64,000 nucleotides of DNA from Pseudomonadota bacterium (lineage in GTDB: Bacteria > Myxococcota_A > Polyangia > Haliangiales > Haliangiaceae), in contig JAKSDA010000298.1 in NCBI GenBank assembly GCA_022360315.1, forward strand, positions 1 to 64,000, read 5' to 3'. Each line of letters opens with the position of its first letter. Positions within the stretch are counted from its first letter, which is position 1. The notes below the pieces were generated by a model. It saw only the letters and a list, made by a program, of their open reading frames with translations, had not been told where the DNA came from and did no database searches. This document shows, one piece after another, positions 19,873 to 27,807 of this stretch. Both the position numbers and the translations under genes were made by a program.

Positions 19873-22227
19873 TCAGACTAGAGCGCGGATCTCTGCGGCG
19901 CGGCGTGGGCGTTCGGCGATCCAGGCGTCGAGGAAGGCCCTGGTAAGCAGTGCGCGGTCGAGGATTTTTTCGGCGGCCTGTGTCGCATACTCATTCCTCG
20001 AGGCACGAGCGTAGGACGGGAGATCATCGGTCAGGCTGCGGTCGACGTGGTGATGGAGGAAGCGGTATAGCTCTTCGGGCGAGAACATTTCGGCGAGAAG
20101 ACGAGCGAGCTGGGCCTCGCGATTTGCTCGAGCTTTGGGTGGATAGTAAGCGGCCGGGTCGAGCCCGACCTCGTCAAGCTGCCTGCGCTGCATGGTTTTG
20201 AGGGCGTTGCGCCACGATACACGACCCGACTGGATCAGAGCGCCCACTAGAGCCAGCGCCCGCGGAACAAAACCAGCTGCCTGGGCCAGCTCCGTGGCCT
20301 CGGATGGGAGGACATCGACCGGTGTATCGACCAAGGCAGCAATGAGTTCGAGAGCGCGCTCTCGGTTCATTGGATGAACTGGCCATTCGGTCATCTCGGT
20401 ACCGGCAAATATGCTTTTATCGCAGGTGGTGACGAGCAGTCCTCCGCGTTGCCCCACGATATCAAGAGCGGTGAGATGGCCCGGGTTGCAGACGTCATCG
20501 AGTACCAGGAGCAGGCGCCGATGGGCCAGCGCTTCTAGTAGCAAGGCCTTGCCGCTTCGCTGGTCTACAAACGTGTCGGCAAGGCCCATCGCTCGGGCCA
20601 GCTCGGCTTGCAGGGTCACAATATTCGGCGATGAGCCGACGTACATCCAGAAGATGCCGTCATTGAAGCGCTGCAAGACCTCGGGCATGCGTGCCACCAC
20701 TGCGGCAAGTGCAGTCTTGCCGATACCGGGCACTCCGACAATGCCGTGCCGCGTGGCAGTGGGGCCGGAATGATCGACCAGCGCGCGAACCAGTGCCGCC
20801 TGGCTCGGATGCGCCACGTAAGGCATTGGCGGGGTAGGCACATTCCACAGGGTCACGCTGCGCGGTGGAACCCCGCGAGAACGCCTTGCCGCATGGGATG
20901 GAATTTCGAGTCCGCGCACACGGTGCCATCGCTCGGCCACGTCGCGATGTTCGGCAGCCAACACAGCAGCGATGGCGCGGGGCAATGGCTGAGGTTCGGC
21001 TCGCAGCGCAGCTTCGAGCCAGTAGTCCATGATTGAACGTGACGGCCACTGATCGGGCAAAGACGACCACGAAGGGCAACTCCCGGCCCACTCCACAACA
21101 TCTGCAAGAGCCGGAATTTTGTCTGCCGTAGATGTTGTGCGATTCCAGGTGTCCAGGCGCTCTTGGGTCCGCGCGATGATCTCGCGGCGCAGCGCGGCGA
21201 CTGCGGGCGCCTGCGATAGTTCGCGCAATACGGGTGCAAGCGTGGTGCGCAGCACCTGGTCCGGGGAGATACGGCCGCGTTCGAAAAGGTGACGCGCCAG
21301 GGTCGCGCCGGGATCTTCGGTATGGCGCAGGTGGTCGAGTAGAGGGGAAGCGTCGTCTATGTCTGCGTCGCGAAGCAATGTTATCGCATCTGGTTCCAGT
21401 CCGAGTAACACTGCAGCCATCCCCGCCGCGCGGTTGCAGGACGGCTCCAGTGCTACGACGGCGTCGTGGACAGCGCACCACTCGTCGGAGGCTGGCCACC
21501 ATCCTGGCGCCGGGCAATCGGGCCGGTAGAGCACACATCGTTGGCGGCGATCGGATTCGGCCAGCGCCCAGCGCACGCGCGTCAAATCGCGCGGCTCGCG
21601 CACATCGGTCCATACGAGCCAGCGATCGCTGGCCTGTGCGATGGAACCGACGAGCGCATCATAGGACTGCCGGGCCGATATCCACAACCGTTCGGCGCCT
21701 GGGAAGGCGGCATCGAGCGCCGTGGCAAGGTCGTTGCCGCGCCATACCACGCCGGGATAGGTGGCCGCGGTGGATGCGCTGCGCAGCCCGGCGATGGCAC
21801 ATCCCGGTACGTCCTCCGCGGCCTTGCCCGGGCACTCCACTGTGTGCGAGATCCAGTCGAAAAAATCGGGCGCGTGGTGCTTGAGCGCCACGACCATGTC
21901 TGTATCTGCCCATATGAAAACGCGCAGTTTTCGCTCGGCAAACAGCGGTCGGTTTTGATTGAGCCAGCCCGTATCCTCTGCCCCGGGCACAAAGAGTACG
22001 AGCGAGCCGAGTTTCAGGCTGGCGAGTTCGACAGCTCGGGTGCACAGGGCCAGCGGCTCATCGCTATCAAGGAGGGCCAGCGCGAGGGTGCGCAGCTTGA
22101 CTGGCCCGGTGCCCACGACCAGCGAGAGCACTTTGTCCCGACCCAGGTGACGGATGCGGGCGACGCGCTTTACCCAGCTCGGATGGGGACCATCTTGAGG
22201 GTCAGCAGAGGATGGGGGAAGTACCAT
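19873..22227 (-). CDS. STAND NTPase: NB-ARC domain with C-terminal effector-associated-like domain
   Basis: A 784-residue protein. The NB-ARC NTPase lies at about 470-690: Walker A GVPGIGKTALAA at about 495-506, Walker B RRLLLVLDDV, and GFVPRALALVGALI equivalent to the GLPL motif. The C-terminal 85 residues (AQLARLLAEMFSPEELYRFL, then a helical bundle ending AERPRRAAEIRAL) resemble the small death-like effector-associated domains of bacterial STAND systems. Residues 20-260 (LVLFVPGAEDTGWLNQNRPL, VFIWADTDMVVALKHHAPDF) resemble the Walker-less N-terminal modules of such proteins. ATG 22227 overlaps the upstream ATPase gene by 58 bases. A role in immunity or regulated cell death is inferred. Confidence 0.8.
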   Translation of the reverse strand: MVLPPSSADPQDGPHPSWVKRVARIRHLGRDKVLSLVVGTGPVKLRTLALALLDSDEPLALCTRAVELASLKLGSLVLFVPGAEDTGWLNQNRPLFAERKLRVFIWADTDMVVALKHHAPDFFDWISHTVECPGKAAEDVPGCAIAGLRSASTAATYPGVVWRGNDLATALDAAFPGAERLWISARQSYDALVGSIAQASDRWLVWTDVREPRDLTRVRWALAESDRRQRCVLYRPDCPAPGWWPASDEWCAVHDAVVALEPSCNRAAGMAAVLLGLEPDAITLLRDADIDDASPLLDHLRHTEDPGATLARHLFERGRISPDQVLRTTLAPVLRELSQAPAVAALRREIIARTQERLDTWNRTTSTADKIPALADVVEWAGSCPSWSSLPDQWPSRSIMDYWLEAALRAEPQPLPRAIAAVLAAEHRDVAERWHRVRGLEIPSHAARRSRGVPPRSVTLWNVPTPPMPYVAHPSQAALVRALVDHSGPTATRHGIVGVPGIGKTALAAVVARMPEVLQRFNDGIFWMYVGSSPNIVTLQAELARAMGLADTFVDQRSGKALLLEALAHRRLLLVLDDVCNPGHLTALDIVGQRGGLLVTTCDKSIFAGTEMTEWPVHPMNRERALELIAALVDTPVDVLPSEATELAQAAGFVPRALALVGALIQSGRVSWRNALKTMQRRQLDEVGLDPAAYYPPKARANREAQLARLLAEMFSPEELYRFLHHHVDRSLTDDLPSYARASRNEYATQAAEKILDRALLTRAFLDAWIAERPRRAAEIRALV

Positions 22228-23510
22228 TCGCTCTCATTGGGATAGGGGAGGAGAAGTTGTTGATCGAGTAGCTCGGCTGCTCGGGAGTCATCGGGAAGAC
22301 GGTGATCGAGGTCGTTGACCACGCTGCGCAAGACATCGATGCGTCCGCGATCAAGACCCAGTTCGACGGTGCGCCGGCGCTCGTCGATACAGTGATCGAT
22401 GAGGTTTTCATCGCTTGCGTCCAGTTCGCGATCCCAGGCTTTCTCGGCCGCCATGCGGATCAAGCGCACGAAGTCGCGGCCGCGGCCGCCCGAGTAATAG
22501 GCCAGTTTGCGCAGATGGGCTGCATGGATGCCGGTGGCTTCGAGATCCTGGACCCTGCGCTGATATAGTTCGAGCAAGAACTCGATGCCCGGGCCCTCCT
22601 GGAGCGGATCGACCTGATCGAGCACTGGCGCGTTGGCCAGGATCTTGGGTTGAAAGCCGCGTACGCGCGCAGCCAGGCTGGCACTGCGCAAAAGCACCGG
22701 GCCAGCCACAATGGTGCGGCACTTCAGGCTGGACAGAAGCACCGACTCGACGAACAGATTTTCCGTGGTATCGGAGTTGCTGATACGATCGAGGCCGTCC
22801 ACAACGATGACCAGTTCGCGATGGTTCTGTTGTACTGTGCCGATGAGCGCGTTGACTGAGGTCAACAGTTCGAGTACCAGGGGATCCTGATCGGTGCGGC
22901 GATTTTTTCTGGGGACACGCCCCAGCGGGAAACTCCAGCGCGCTGATGCGGTCAATGGCTTGAGCAGCTTGAGTGCTGCTCCGGCAACGCCTCCCACTGC
23001 GCCGCCGGCCATGACAGCCAGTGTCCCGGCCAGCTTGGCGAGATCCACCTCGGGACGCTCACCTTGCTTTTGGCCGCCATCGGCAAATGCCGTGATCGCC
23101 TGGATCATGGTGTCGACGTGACGGTCGATCCAGTCCTGGCCAAACGCTTCCGCGGCGGCCTTGTACACTGCCATGCCGGCGAGCAAGAGCACCTCCCACG
23201 GCTGGACATGCTGGAGGGCAGCGGGATCGCGCACGGTCTCGGTAAAGTGGCGATTGACGTCGAGTAGCACCACCATACGCCGGCTGATCTGTTCCTCGGC
23301 AATGGCAAAGAGCTCGGTGCTCTTGCCTGTCCCTCGCGTGCCAAAGAGCAAGTAGCGACGGGGCTCGCCAAACGGCCGATCGAGACCTGCCAAAATGTCC
23401 TCGCGCGGGCTGTATGGCCGCTCTGCTCGCCAATCGCGGCGCAGAGTTGGCTCCTCCGGATCAAAGCGCCGGTAGACTTCCTCCCACAACGCGCGGATCG
23501 TACCTGACAT
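22170..23510 (-). CDS. KAP-like P-loop ATPase with hydrophobic glycine-zipper insert
   Basis: A 446-residue P-loop NTPase. Walker A is FGTRGTGKSTEL at 56-67 and Walker B ELVIVVDGLDRI at 232-243. The long interval contains a Gly/Ala-rich hydrophobic segment at about 158-188 (LAGTLAVMAGGAVGGVAGAA), reminiscent of KAP-family NTPases, in which membrane helices are inserted between the Walker motifs. The remainder is helical and includes LRKLAYYSGGRGRDFVRLIR, a sensor/winged-helix-like region. The gene overlaps the downstream STAND gene by 58 bases, so the products should be made together. A membrane-acting conflict module is an inference; no nuclease or protease domain is visible. Confidence 0.75.
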   Translation of the reverse strand: MSGTIRALWEEVYRRFDPEEPTLRRDWRAERPYSPREDILAGLDRPFGEPRRYLLFGTRGTGKSTELFAIAEEQISRRMVVLLDVNRHFTETVRDPAALQHVQPWEVLLLAGMAVYKAAAEAFGQDWIDRHVDTMIQAITAFADGGQKQGERPEVDLAKLAGTLAVMAGGAVGGVAGAALKLLKPLTASARWSFPLGRVPRKNRRTDQDPLVLELLTSVNALIGTVQQNHRELVIVVDGLDRISNSDTTENLFVESVLLSSLKCRTIVAGPVLLRSASLAARVRGFQPKILANAPVLDQVDPLQEGPGIEFLLELYQRRVQDLEATGIHAAHLRKLAYYSGGRGRDFVRLIRMAAEKAWDRELDASDENLIDHCIDERRRTVELGLDRGRIDVLRSVVNDLDHRLPDDSRAAELLDQQLLLPYPNESEWYFPHPLLTLKMVPIRAG

Positions 23511-23602
23511 GAGGCAACTATATGAGAAAAGCCAGAAGCTCGCGACAGCCGTGCGCGAGAGCGAGCAGCCAGGCTACTCGTCGCTCCTGGCCGGGCGCGA
23601 AG

Positions 23603-23622
23603 CTACCCTTATTGCTGGGTAG
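23603..23622. terminator. hairpin between ABC permease and ATPase gene
   Basis: CTACCC (23603-23608) and GGGTAG (23617-23622) form a 6-bp stem with an 8-base loop just after the ABC permease stop, read on the minus strand. It could end the exporter transcript before the KAP/STAND pair. The poor T-run makes this uncertain. Confidence 0.3.
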
Positions 23623-23624
23623 TT

Positions 23625-24950
23625 TCACGGCTCGATCTCCCAGCGCCGAGCCATGAGCCGGGCCATGGCCAAAAAGACTCCGGCCATGGCGGCGAGCACG
23701 AGGAGCTGGGGGACAAGATCGAGCAATCCGCGACCCACCGACGCATCGGGATCGTCGTACCAGAAGACGTTTAGATATCCGTCGAGCGCCCATCCGTTAA
23801 ACGTGAAAAGGCTGGTCGTGTGCATGAAGTCGGGCATGGCAAAACGGGGAACCATGCTGCCACCCAACGCCGACATGATGAGGACGAGAATGATCGACAG
23901 GCCGGTGAGCTGGGCGCGGGTCCTGCACGCAGTGGCCAGAAAGATACCGAAACCCGATCCAGCCAGCCCGGTGACCAGGGTGATGGCCGAAAAGCCGATC
24001 AAGCGGCGGGCCGTGAACAGATTGAGATCGAATACCAGGGCTGCCCACACAAACATGAGTGTCACCTGGACAACGCCCAGGATGCTGTAGAATACCCATT
24101 TGGCGACCAGCAACCCGGTCATGGTCGCGTTCGACATCAATACTCGCTCGAGGGTACCGCTCTCCTCTTCTTCGAGGAGTGCCCCGGCTGCTGCAGTCAT
24201 GGAAAAGAGCAGAAACATGACGCTGATACCAGCAGCGTAGTAGGCGATGATCGAGCCGCCTCGATCGTCGCCGCGCGCCGGGGTCGCCTCGACTCGCAGC
24301 AATCCTGCCACGCCCGCAGCCGGGCCGGTTCTATCCGGCACCGAGTCGGAGTTGGGCATCTGGTCGACCAGCTCTTGCCAGGGCTTGTCACCGCGAAGGT
24401 ACGGCCTCATCACATCGAGGGCTCTGTGCTGCTCCGCGGTCATGGCACCGCCCAGCCGGGTCAGTTCACCGAGCCAGTTTTCTAGCAACACATCGGGCGC
24501 AGCACGCAACGCCGCAGCATCGAGAAGTCCGGTCACGATATTGTGGGTAACCGGATCGGCGGCGTCGTAGATGATCTCTACTGGCCGGGCCCGCACTCTC
24601 AGCCGGGCGAAGGTGTCGCCAAATCCGGCCGGAATAATGACCGCTACACTGTGCTCCCCGGTTCGGATCACGTCGCGTACAGCCTCCCGGGTGGACAGCT
24701 CGGGAGCAGGGGCGCTGACGATCACAGCACCCAGGTCGCCGATGGTTTTGACCAGTTGCTCGCTGAGTTCGGTATGGTCTCGATCGACGACCAGGATGTC
24801 CAGCGCAGAGTCTCTGTCCCGCTCCCCCATGCCGCCAAAGATCACCGCGAAGATCGAGAAGAACACGATGGGCAGAACCAGGGTCAGTCCCAGGGCGATA
24901 TAGTCCCTGCGCAAGTTGAGCCAGCTGATCTTGAGCAGAGTGCCGATCAT
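23625..24950 (-). CDS. ABC-2 type exporter permease
   Basis: A 441-residue membrane protein. An N-terminal helix (YIALGLTLVLPIVFFSIFAVIFGGM) is followed by a large extracytoplasmic domain of about 190 residues (DILVVDRDHTELSEQLVKTI onward) and then five C-terminal helices including IGFSAITLVTGLAGSGFGIFL. This is the DrrB/YhhJ-type layout of drug and natural-product exporters. The ATG at 24950 overlaps the stop of the ATPase gene (ATGA). The motif LLEEEESGTLERVLMSNATM, the ABC2-membrane coupling segment, is well conserved. Confidence 0.9.
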   Translation of the reverse strand: MIGTLLKISWLNLRRDYIALGLTLVLPIVFFSIFAVIFGGMGERDRDSALDILVVDRDHTELSEQLVKTIGDLGAVIVSAPAPELSTREAVRDVIRTGEHSVAVIIPAGFGDTFARLRVRARPVEIIYDAADPVTHNIVTGLLDAAALRAAPDVLLENWLGELTRLGGAMTAEQHRALDVMRPYLRGDKPWQELVDQMPNSDSVPDRTGPAAGVAGLLRVEATPARGDDRGGSIIAYYAAGISVMFLLFSMTAAAGALLEEEESGTLERVLMSNATMTGLLVAKWVFYSILGVVQVTLMFVWAALVFDLNLFTARRLIGFSAITLVTGLAGSGFGIFLATACRTRAQLTGLSIILVLIMSALGGSMVPRFAMPDFMHTTSLFTFNGWALDGYLNVFWYDDPDASVGRGLLDLVPQLLVLAAMAGVFLAMARLMARRWEIEP

Positions 24951-25879
24951 TCTCGCAGCTCCCGCCCGGTGAGGTGGATGAACACGGTCTGCAACGTGGG
25001 CGCGTCGATCGCGACATCGACGACTTCACCGCCGGCCTCGGCAATCCGCGCCAGCACGGCTGGCAGCTCGGTGGCAATGTCCTCGACCTGATACGCCAGG
25101 GCGTTGGTTGCAACATCGGCGATTGCATCGGTCTGCAGGGTTGCCGGGACCTGGTCGCGCAGGCTCACCGACACCTGTCGCCCGGTGCCGACTGTCTCGC
25201 GCACGAGCTCATCAAAAGTGCCCGCCGCGATCACCTGGCCGCGGTCGATGATGATGATGCGATCGCAGATCTGCTGGGCCTCGTCGAGCTGATGGGTGGT
25301 GAACAGCAAGGACGCGCCGTCGCTGCGAAGCTGTTCGAGCATCTGCCAGATCCGCGCCCGGCTGTGCGGGTCGACCCCCACAGTCGGTTCGTCGAGAAGG
25401 ACTACTCGGGGTCTGTGCAACACGCTGCAGGCGATATTCAATCGCCGCTTCATACCCCCCGAGAAGCGCTTGATCGGCTCGCTGGCGCGATCGTGGAGAG
25501 CAGTCCATTCGAGTGCCCAGGTGACCTTGTCGCGCAATGCTGCGCCGCGCAGCCCGAGCAGCGAACCAAAGACAGTCAGGTTCTCTCGAGCGGTGAGCTG
25601 AGGATAGAGGGCGATTTCTTGCGGAATGATACCGAGACGCTCGCGAGCCTTGTGGCTGCCCGCCCGGCCGTGACTCAGGTCGCTGCCCAGCAGGGTGAGT
25701 TCACCGCTGTCCAGTCGCACGCGGCCGGCGATCGCTCGCACCAGAGTGGTCTTGCCCGCACCGTTGGGCCCCAGCAGCGCCAGCCATTCCTGTTCTCGCA
25801 GCTCCAGGGTGGCGCCGTCCAGCGCCCGGGTCGCGCCGAATGCTTTGCAGGCGTTGGAGACTGTGAGAACGTCGGTCAT
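24947..25879 (-). CDS. ABC exporter ATP-binding protein (DrrA type)
   Basis: A 310-residue ABC ATPase: Walker A GPNGAGKTTLV, Q-loop region IIPQEIALYPQLT, signature FSGGMKRRLN, Walker B VVLLDEPTVGVDP and switch His in LLFTTHQLDEA. The 80-residue C-terminal extension with VDVAIDAPTLQTVFIHLTG is typical of DrrA-like subunits. ATG 25879 (MTDVLTVSNACKAFG) is favoured; an in-frame ATG at 25900 is possible. It is divergent from the MbtH gene, 98 bases away, and overlaps the permease by 4 bases. Confidence 0.92.
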   Translation of the reverse strand: MTDVLTVSNACKAFGATRALDGATLELREQEWLALLGPNGAGKTTLVRAIAGRVRLDSGELTLLGSDLSHGRAGSHKARERLGIIPQEIALYPQLTARENLTVFGSLLGLRGAALRDKVTWALEWTALHDRASEPIKRFSGGMKRRLNIACSVLHRPRVVLLDEPTVGVDPHSRARIWQMLEQLRSDGASLLFTTHQLDEAQQICDRIIIIDRGQVIAAGTFDELVRETVGTGRQVSVSLRDQVPATLQTDAIADVATNALAYQVEDIATELPAVLARIAEAGGEVVDVAIDAPTLQTVFIHLTGRELRE

Positions 25880-25977
25880 CTTCGCTGCTCTTGACGGCAT
25901 CCTATCGCGTCGAGACGTTTCCAGGTGCTGGCCGCACAGAACAACCACCGGCCAACGAATTCAAACGGAGTAACCCA

Positions 25978-26205
25978 ATGACCAGGCCATACCAGGACGA
26001 CGGCATAGAATACGCCGTGGTCGTCAATCGCGAGGAACAGTACTCGATCTGGCCAACCCATAGGCCACTGCCCAACGGCTGGCGCGCCGAGGGCAAAACC
26101 GGGACCCGCTCTGACTGTCTGTCATACATCGACGAGGTGTGGACCGACATGAGACCGCTCAGTCTTCGCAGGCGCATGGATCCATCGGACACCGCCGATT
26201 CGTGA
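25978..26205 (+). CDS. MbtH-like protein, orphan
   Basis: A 75-residue MbtH-family protein, a partner that activates or stabilises adenylation domains of non-ribosomal peptide synthetases. The family hallmarks are present: VNREEQYSIWP with the Ser-x-Trp-Pro core, LPNGW, CLSYIDEVWTDMRPLSL. Start is ATG 25978 with GGAG upstream (ACGGAGTAACCC). Length is usual for the family. No NRPS gene lies in the window; the only possible partner is the divergent ABC exporter. It may serve an NRPS elsewhere in the genome. Confidence 0.93.
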   Translation: MTRPYQDDGIEYAVVVNREEQYSIWPTHRPLPNGWRAEGKTGTRSDCLSYIDEVWTDMRPLSLRRRMDPSDTADS

Positions 26206-26460
26206 TGGGTCAACACAGCTGATCACGGGTCGTGCAACCCCGTGCAATCTGCCGCCACACGCCGCCGCACCGCGCTTCGACGATACGCGGCGCCGGCTAT
26301 TCACGGCGATCTGCTCGCAGTTGCCTTTATGAGCGCGGGCGACTCATTTCGGCGTGGATCAGGGGCACCGCGCAAAAAAAAATCAGCGCGTCTAGATTGT
26401 CTGGGCTCCACAGTGCGTCTCAAGGCCACGATACGAGATTACGCTGTAAGGAGCACGGTT

Positions 26461-27807
26461 ATGACAACTATGACCACTATACATCATAACGACTCGGCAA
26501 AACACGGCCGATGCATCGACAAGAGTTCACGGTCCACCAGGGGCCGCAAAAGCAAAACCACCGCGGTGCTCGCCGTGGTGCTCGCCGCCCAGCTCGTCGC
26601 GCTGCAAACTGCCAGCGCGGACTGGTGGCGCAACAGAGGCAGACACGACCGCGTTGCACAACGAGTGGCCGGCATGGTCAGCGACCACCACGCCAACCGT
26701 CTCGCCGACCGGCATGGCCTCGATATCGTCAACCTCACGTGGGAAGACACCGGCCGCTACCAGGGCAGCAGCGTCGGACCCAATATAAGCGATGTGACCA
26801 TCGAAGTGGAGGCCAGAGGCCGCCACGGCCAGACGCGAACCTATCTCATGCCGGTGATGCGCTATCCCAACTTCACCGATAAGACCGGCGACGTCGACAT
26901 CGATAAGTTCTATATCCGGGTCGGCAACCACGAGGGCGATCGCCTCGAGACCATCACCTTGCGCGAGCTTTTGCGCCGGCCGTATCGCTACATGAGCTTT
27001 CCGCGCGACGGGCGAATCGCCGGGGGCACGCTGCTCTCCGACCGCGACGACAAGGTACTTACCAGTGCACAGGCCGCTTTTTTGCCCGTTCCACATCGCG
27101 CCAACGCCAAGTTCCACCCGGTCATCTTCAACTACCAGAGCTCGAAGAATAACCCCGCAGTGCTGACCATCCTGGCCACCCGGCAGGGCACCAGCATGAC
27201 CATCATCGATAACAATCGCGACACCGTGGGGCCGCGCAGCTGGGGACAACGCCTGTACTTCAACGACAATGGCGAGCGCGCGCCGCTCATTGCCGAGCGT
27301 CTCAAAGACGTGAGACGCCGCGGTTACTCGGCAAATGGCGAATCCTCGGCCGACATCGACAAAAATGCAAACCTGATGATGATCATCCAGGTCCCCCTGG
27401 TCATCAAACGCCGCCATCGGCCTGTCATGCCATCGCCCGATTTCAATATCGGTGCCGCCGAGGCAGCGCCGGGCGCTCCCATGGCCAAGAGCAGGCGCGA
27501 AGATTCCGACATCGACGTCGCGGTCATCGGCCATGGCCCGAGCGAAGGCCGCTACACCGAACTCGATGGCTTGACCATCCGCCGCGACCAGCGCTTTCCC
27601 ATCCGCGCCACGGTGCAGTTCTATCAGGCGACCTCGAACGGCGTGGTTCATCAGGCAGACGTCCGCAGGCTCGCCCGCCAGATCAACAGGGTTTACGACA
27701 GCGCCGACTACGTCGGTTCGCTGGTCGTGCCCGAAACTCCGACGCGGCGACCGACCGAGTGGTATGGCAGCCGCGAGCGCGAACCTCGCTTTGGCCTAGC
27801 TTTCTGA
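26461..27807 (+). CDS. secreted protein of unknown function
   Basis: A 448-residue protein. ATG 26461 follows TAAGGAG at a spacing of eight bases; the frame is open further up but without a ribosome-binding site. After a long basic N-region comes the signal helix TAVLAVVLAAQLVALQTASA. The mature part has no motif I recognise: segments such as MVSDHHANRLADRHGLDIVN, TWEDTGRYQGSSVGPNISDV and NNPAVLTILATRQGTSMTII look like a folded alpha/beta protein, with no membrane helix. Its last 100 bases overlap the end of the convergent czcA. Codon use looks like its neighbours. Confidence 0.8.
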   Translation: MTTMTTIHHNDSAKHGRCIDKSSRSTRGRKSKTTAVLAVVLAAQLVALQTASADWWRNRGRHDRVAQRVAGMVSDHHANRLADRHGLDIVNLTWEDTGRYQGSSVGPNISDVTIEVEARGRHGQTRTYLMPVMRYPNFTDKTGDVDIDKFYIRVGNHEGDRLETITLRELLRRPYRYMSFPRDGRIAGGTLLSDRDDKVLTSAQAAFLPVPHRANAKFHPVIFNYQSSKNNPAVLTILATRQGTSMTIIDNNRDTVGPRSWGQRLYFNDNGERAPLIAERLKDVRRRGYSANGESSADIDKNANLMMIIQVPLVIKRRHRPVMPSPDFNIGAAEAAPGAPMAKSRREDSDIDVAVIGHGPSEGRYTELDGLTIRRDQRFPIRATVQFYQATSNGVVHQADVRRLARQINRVYDSADYVGSLVVPETPTRRPTEWYGSREREPRFGLAF

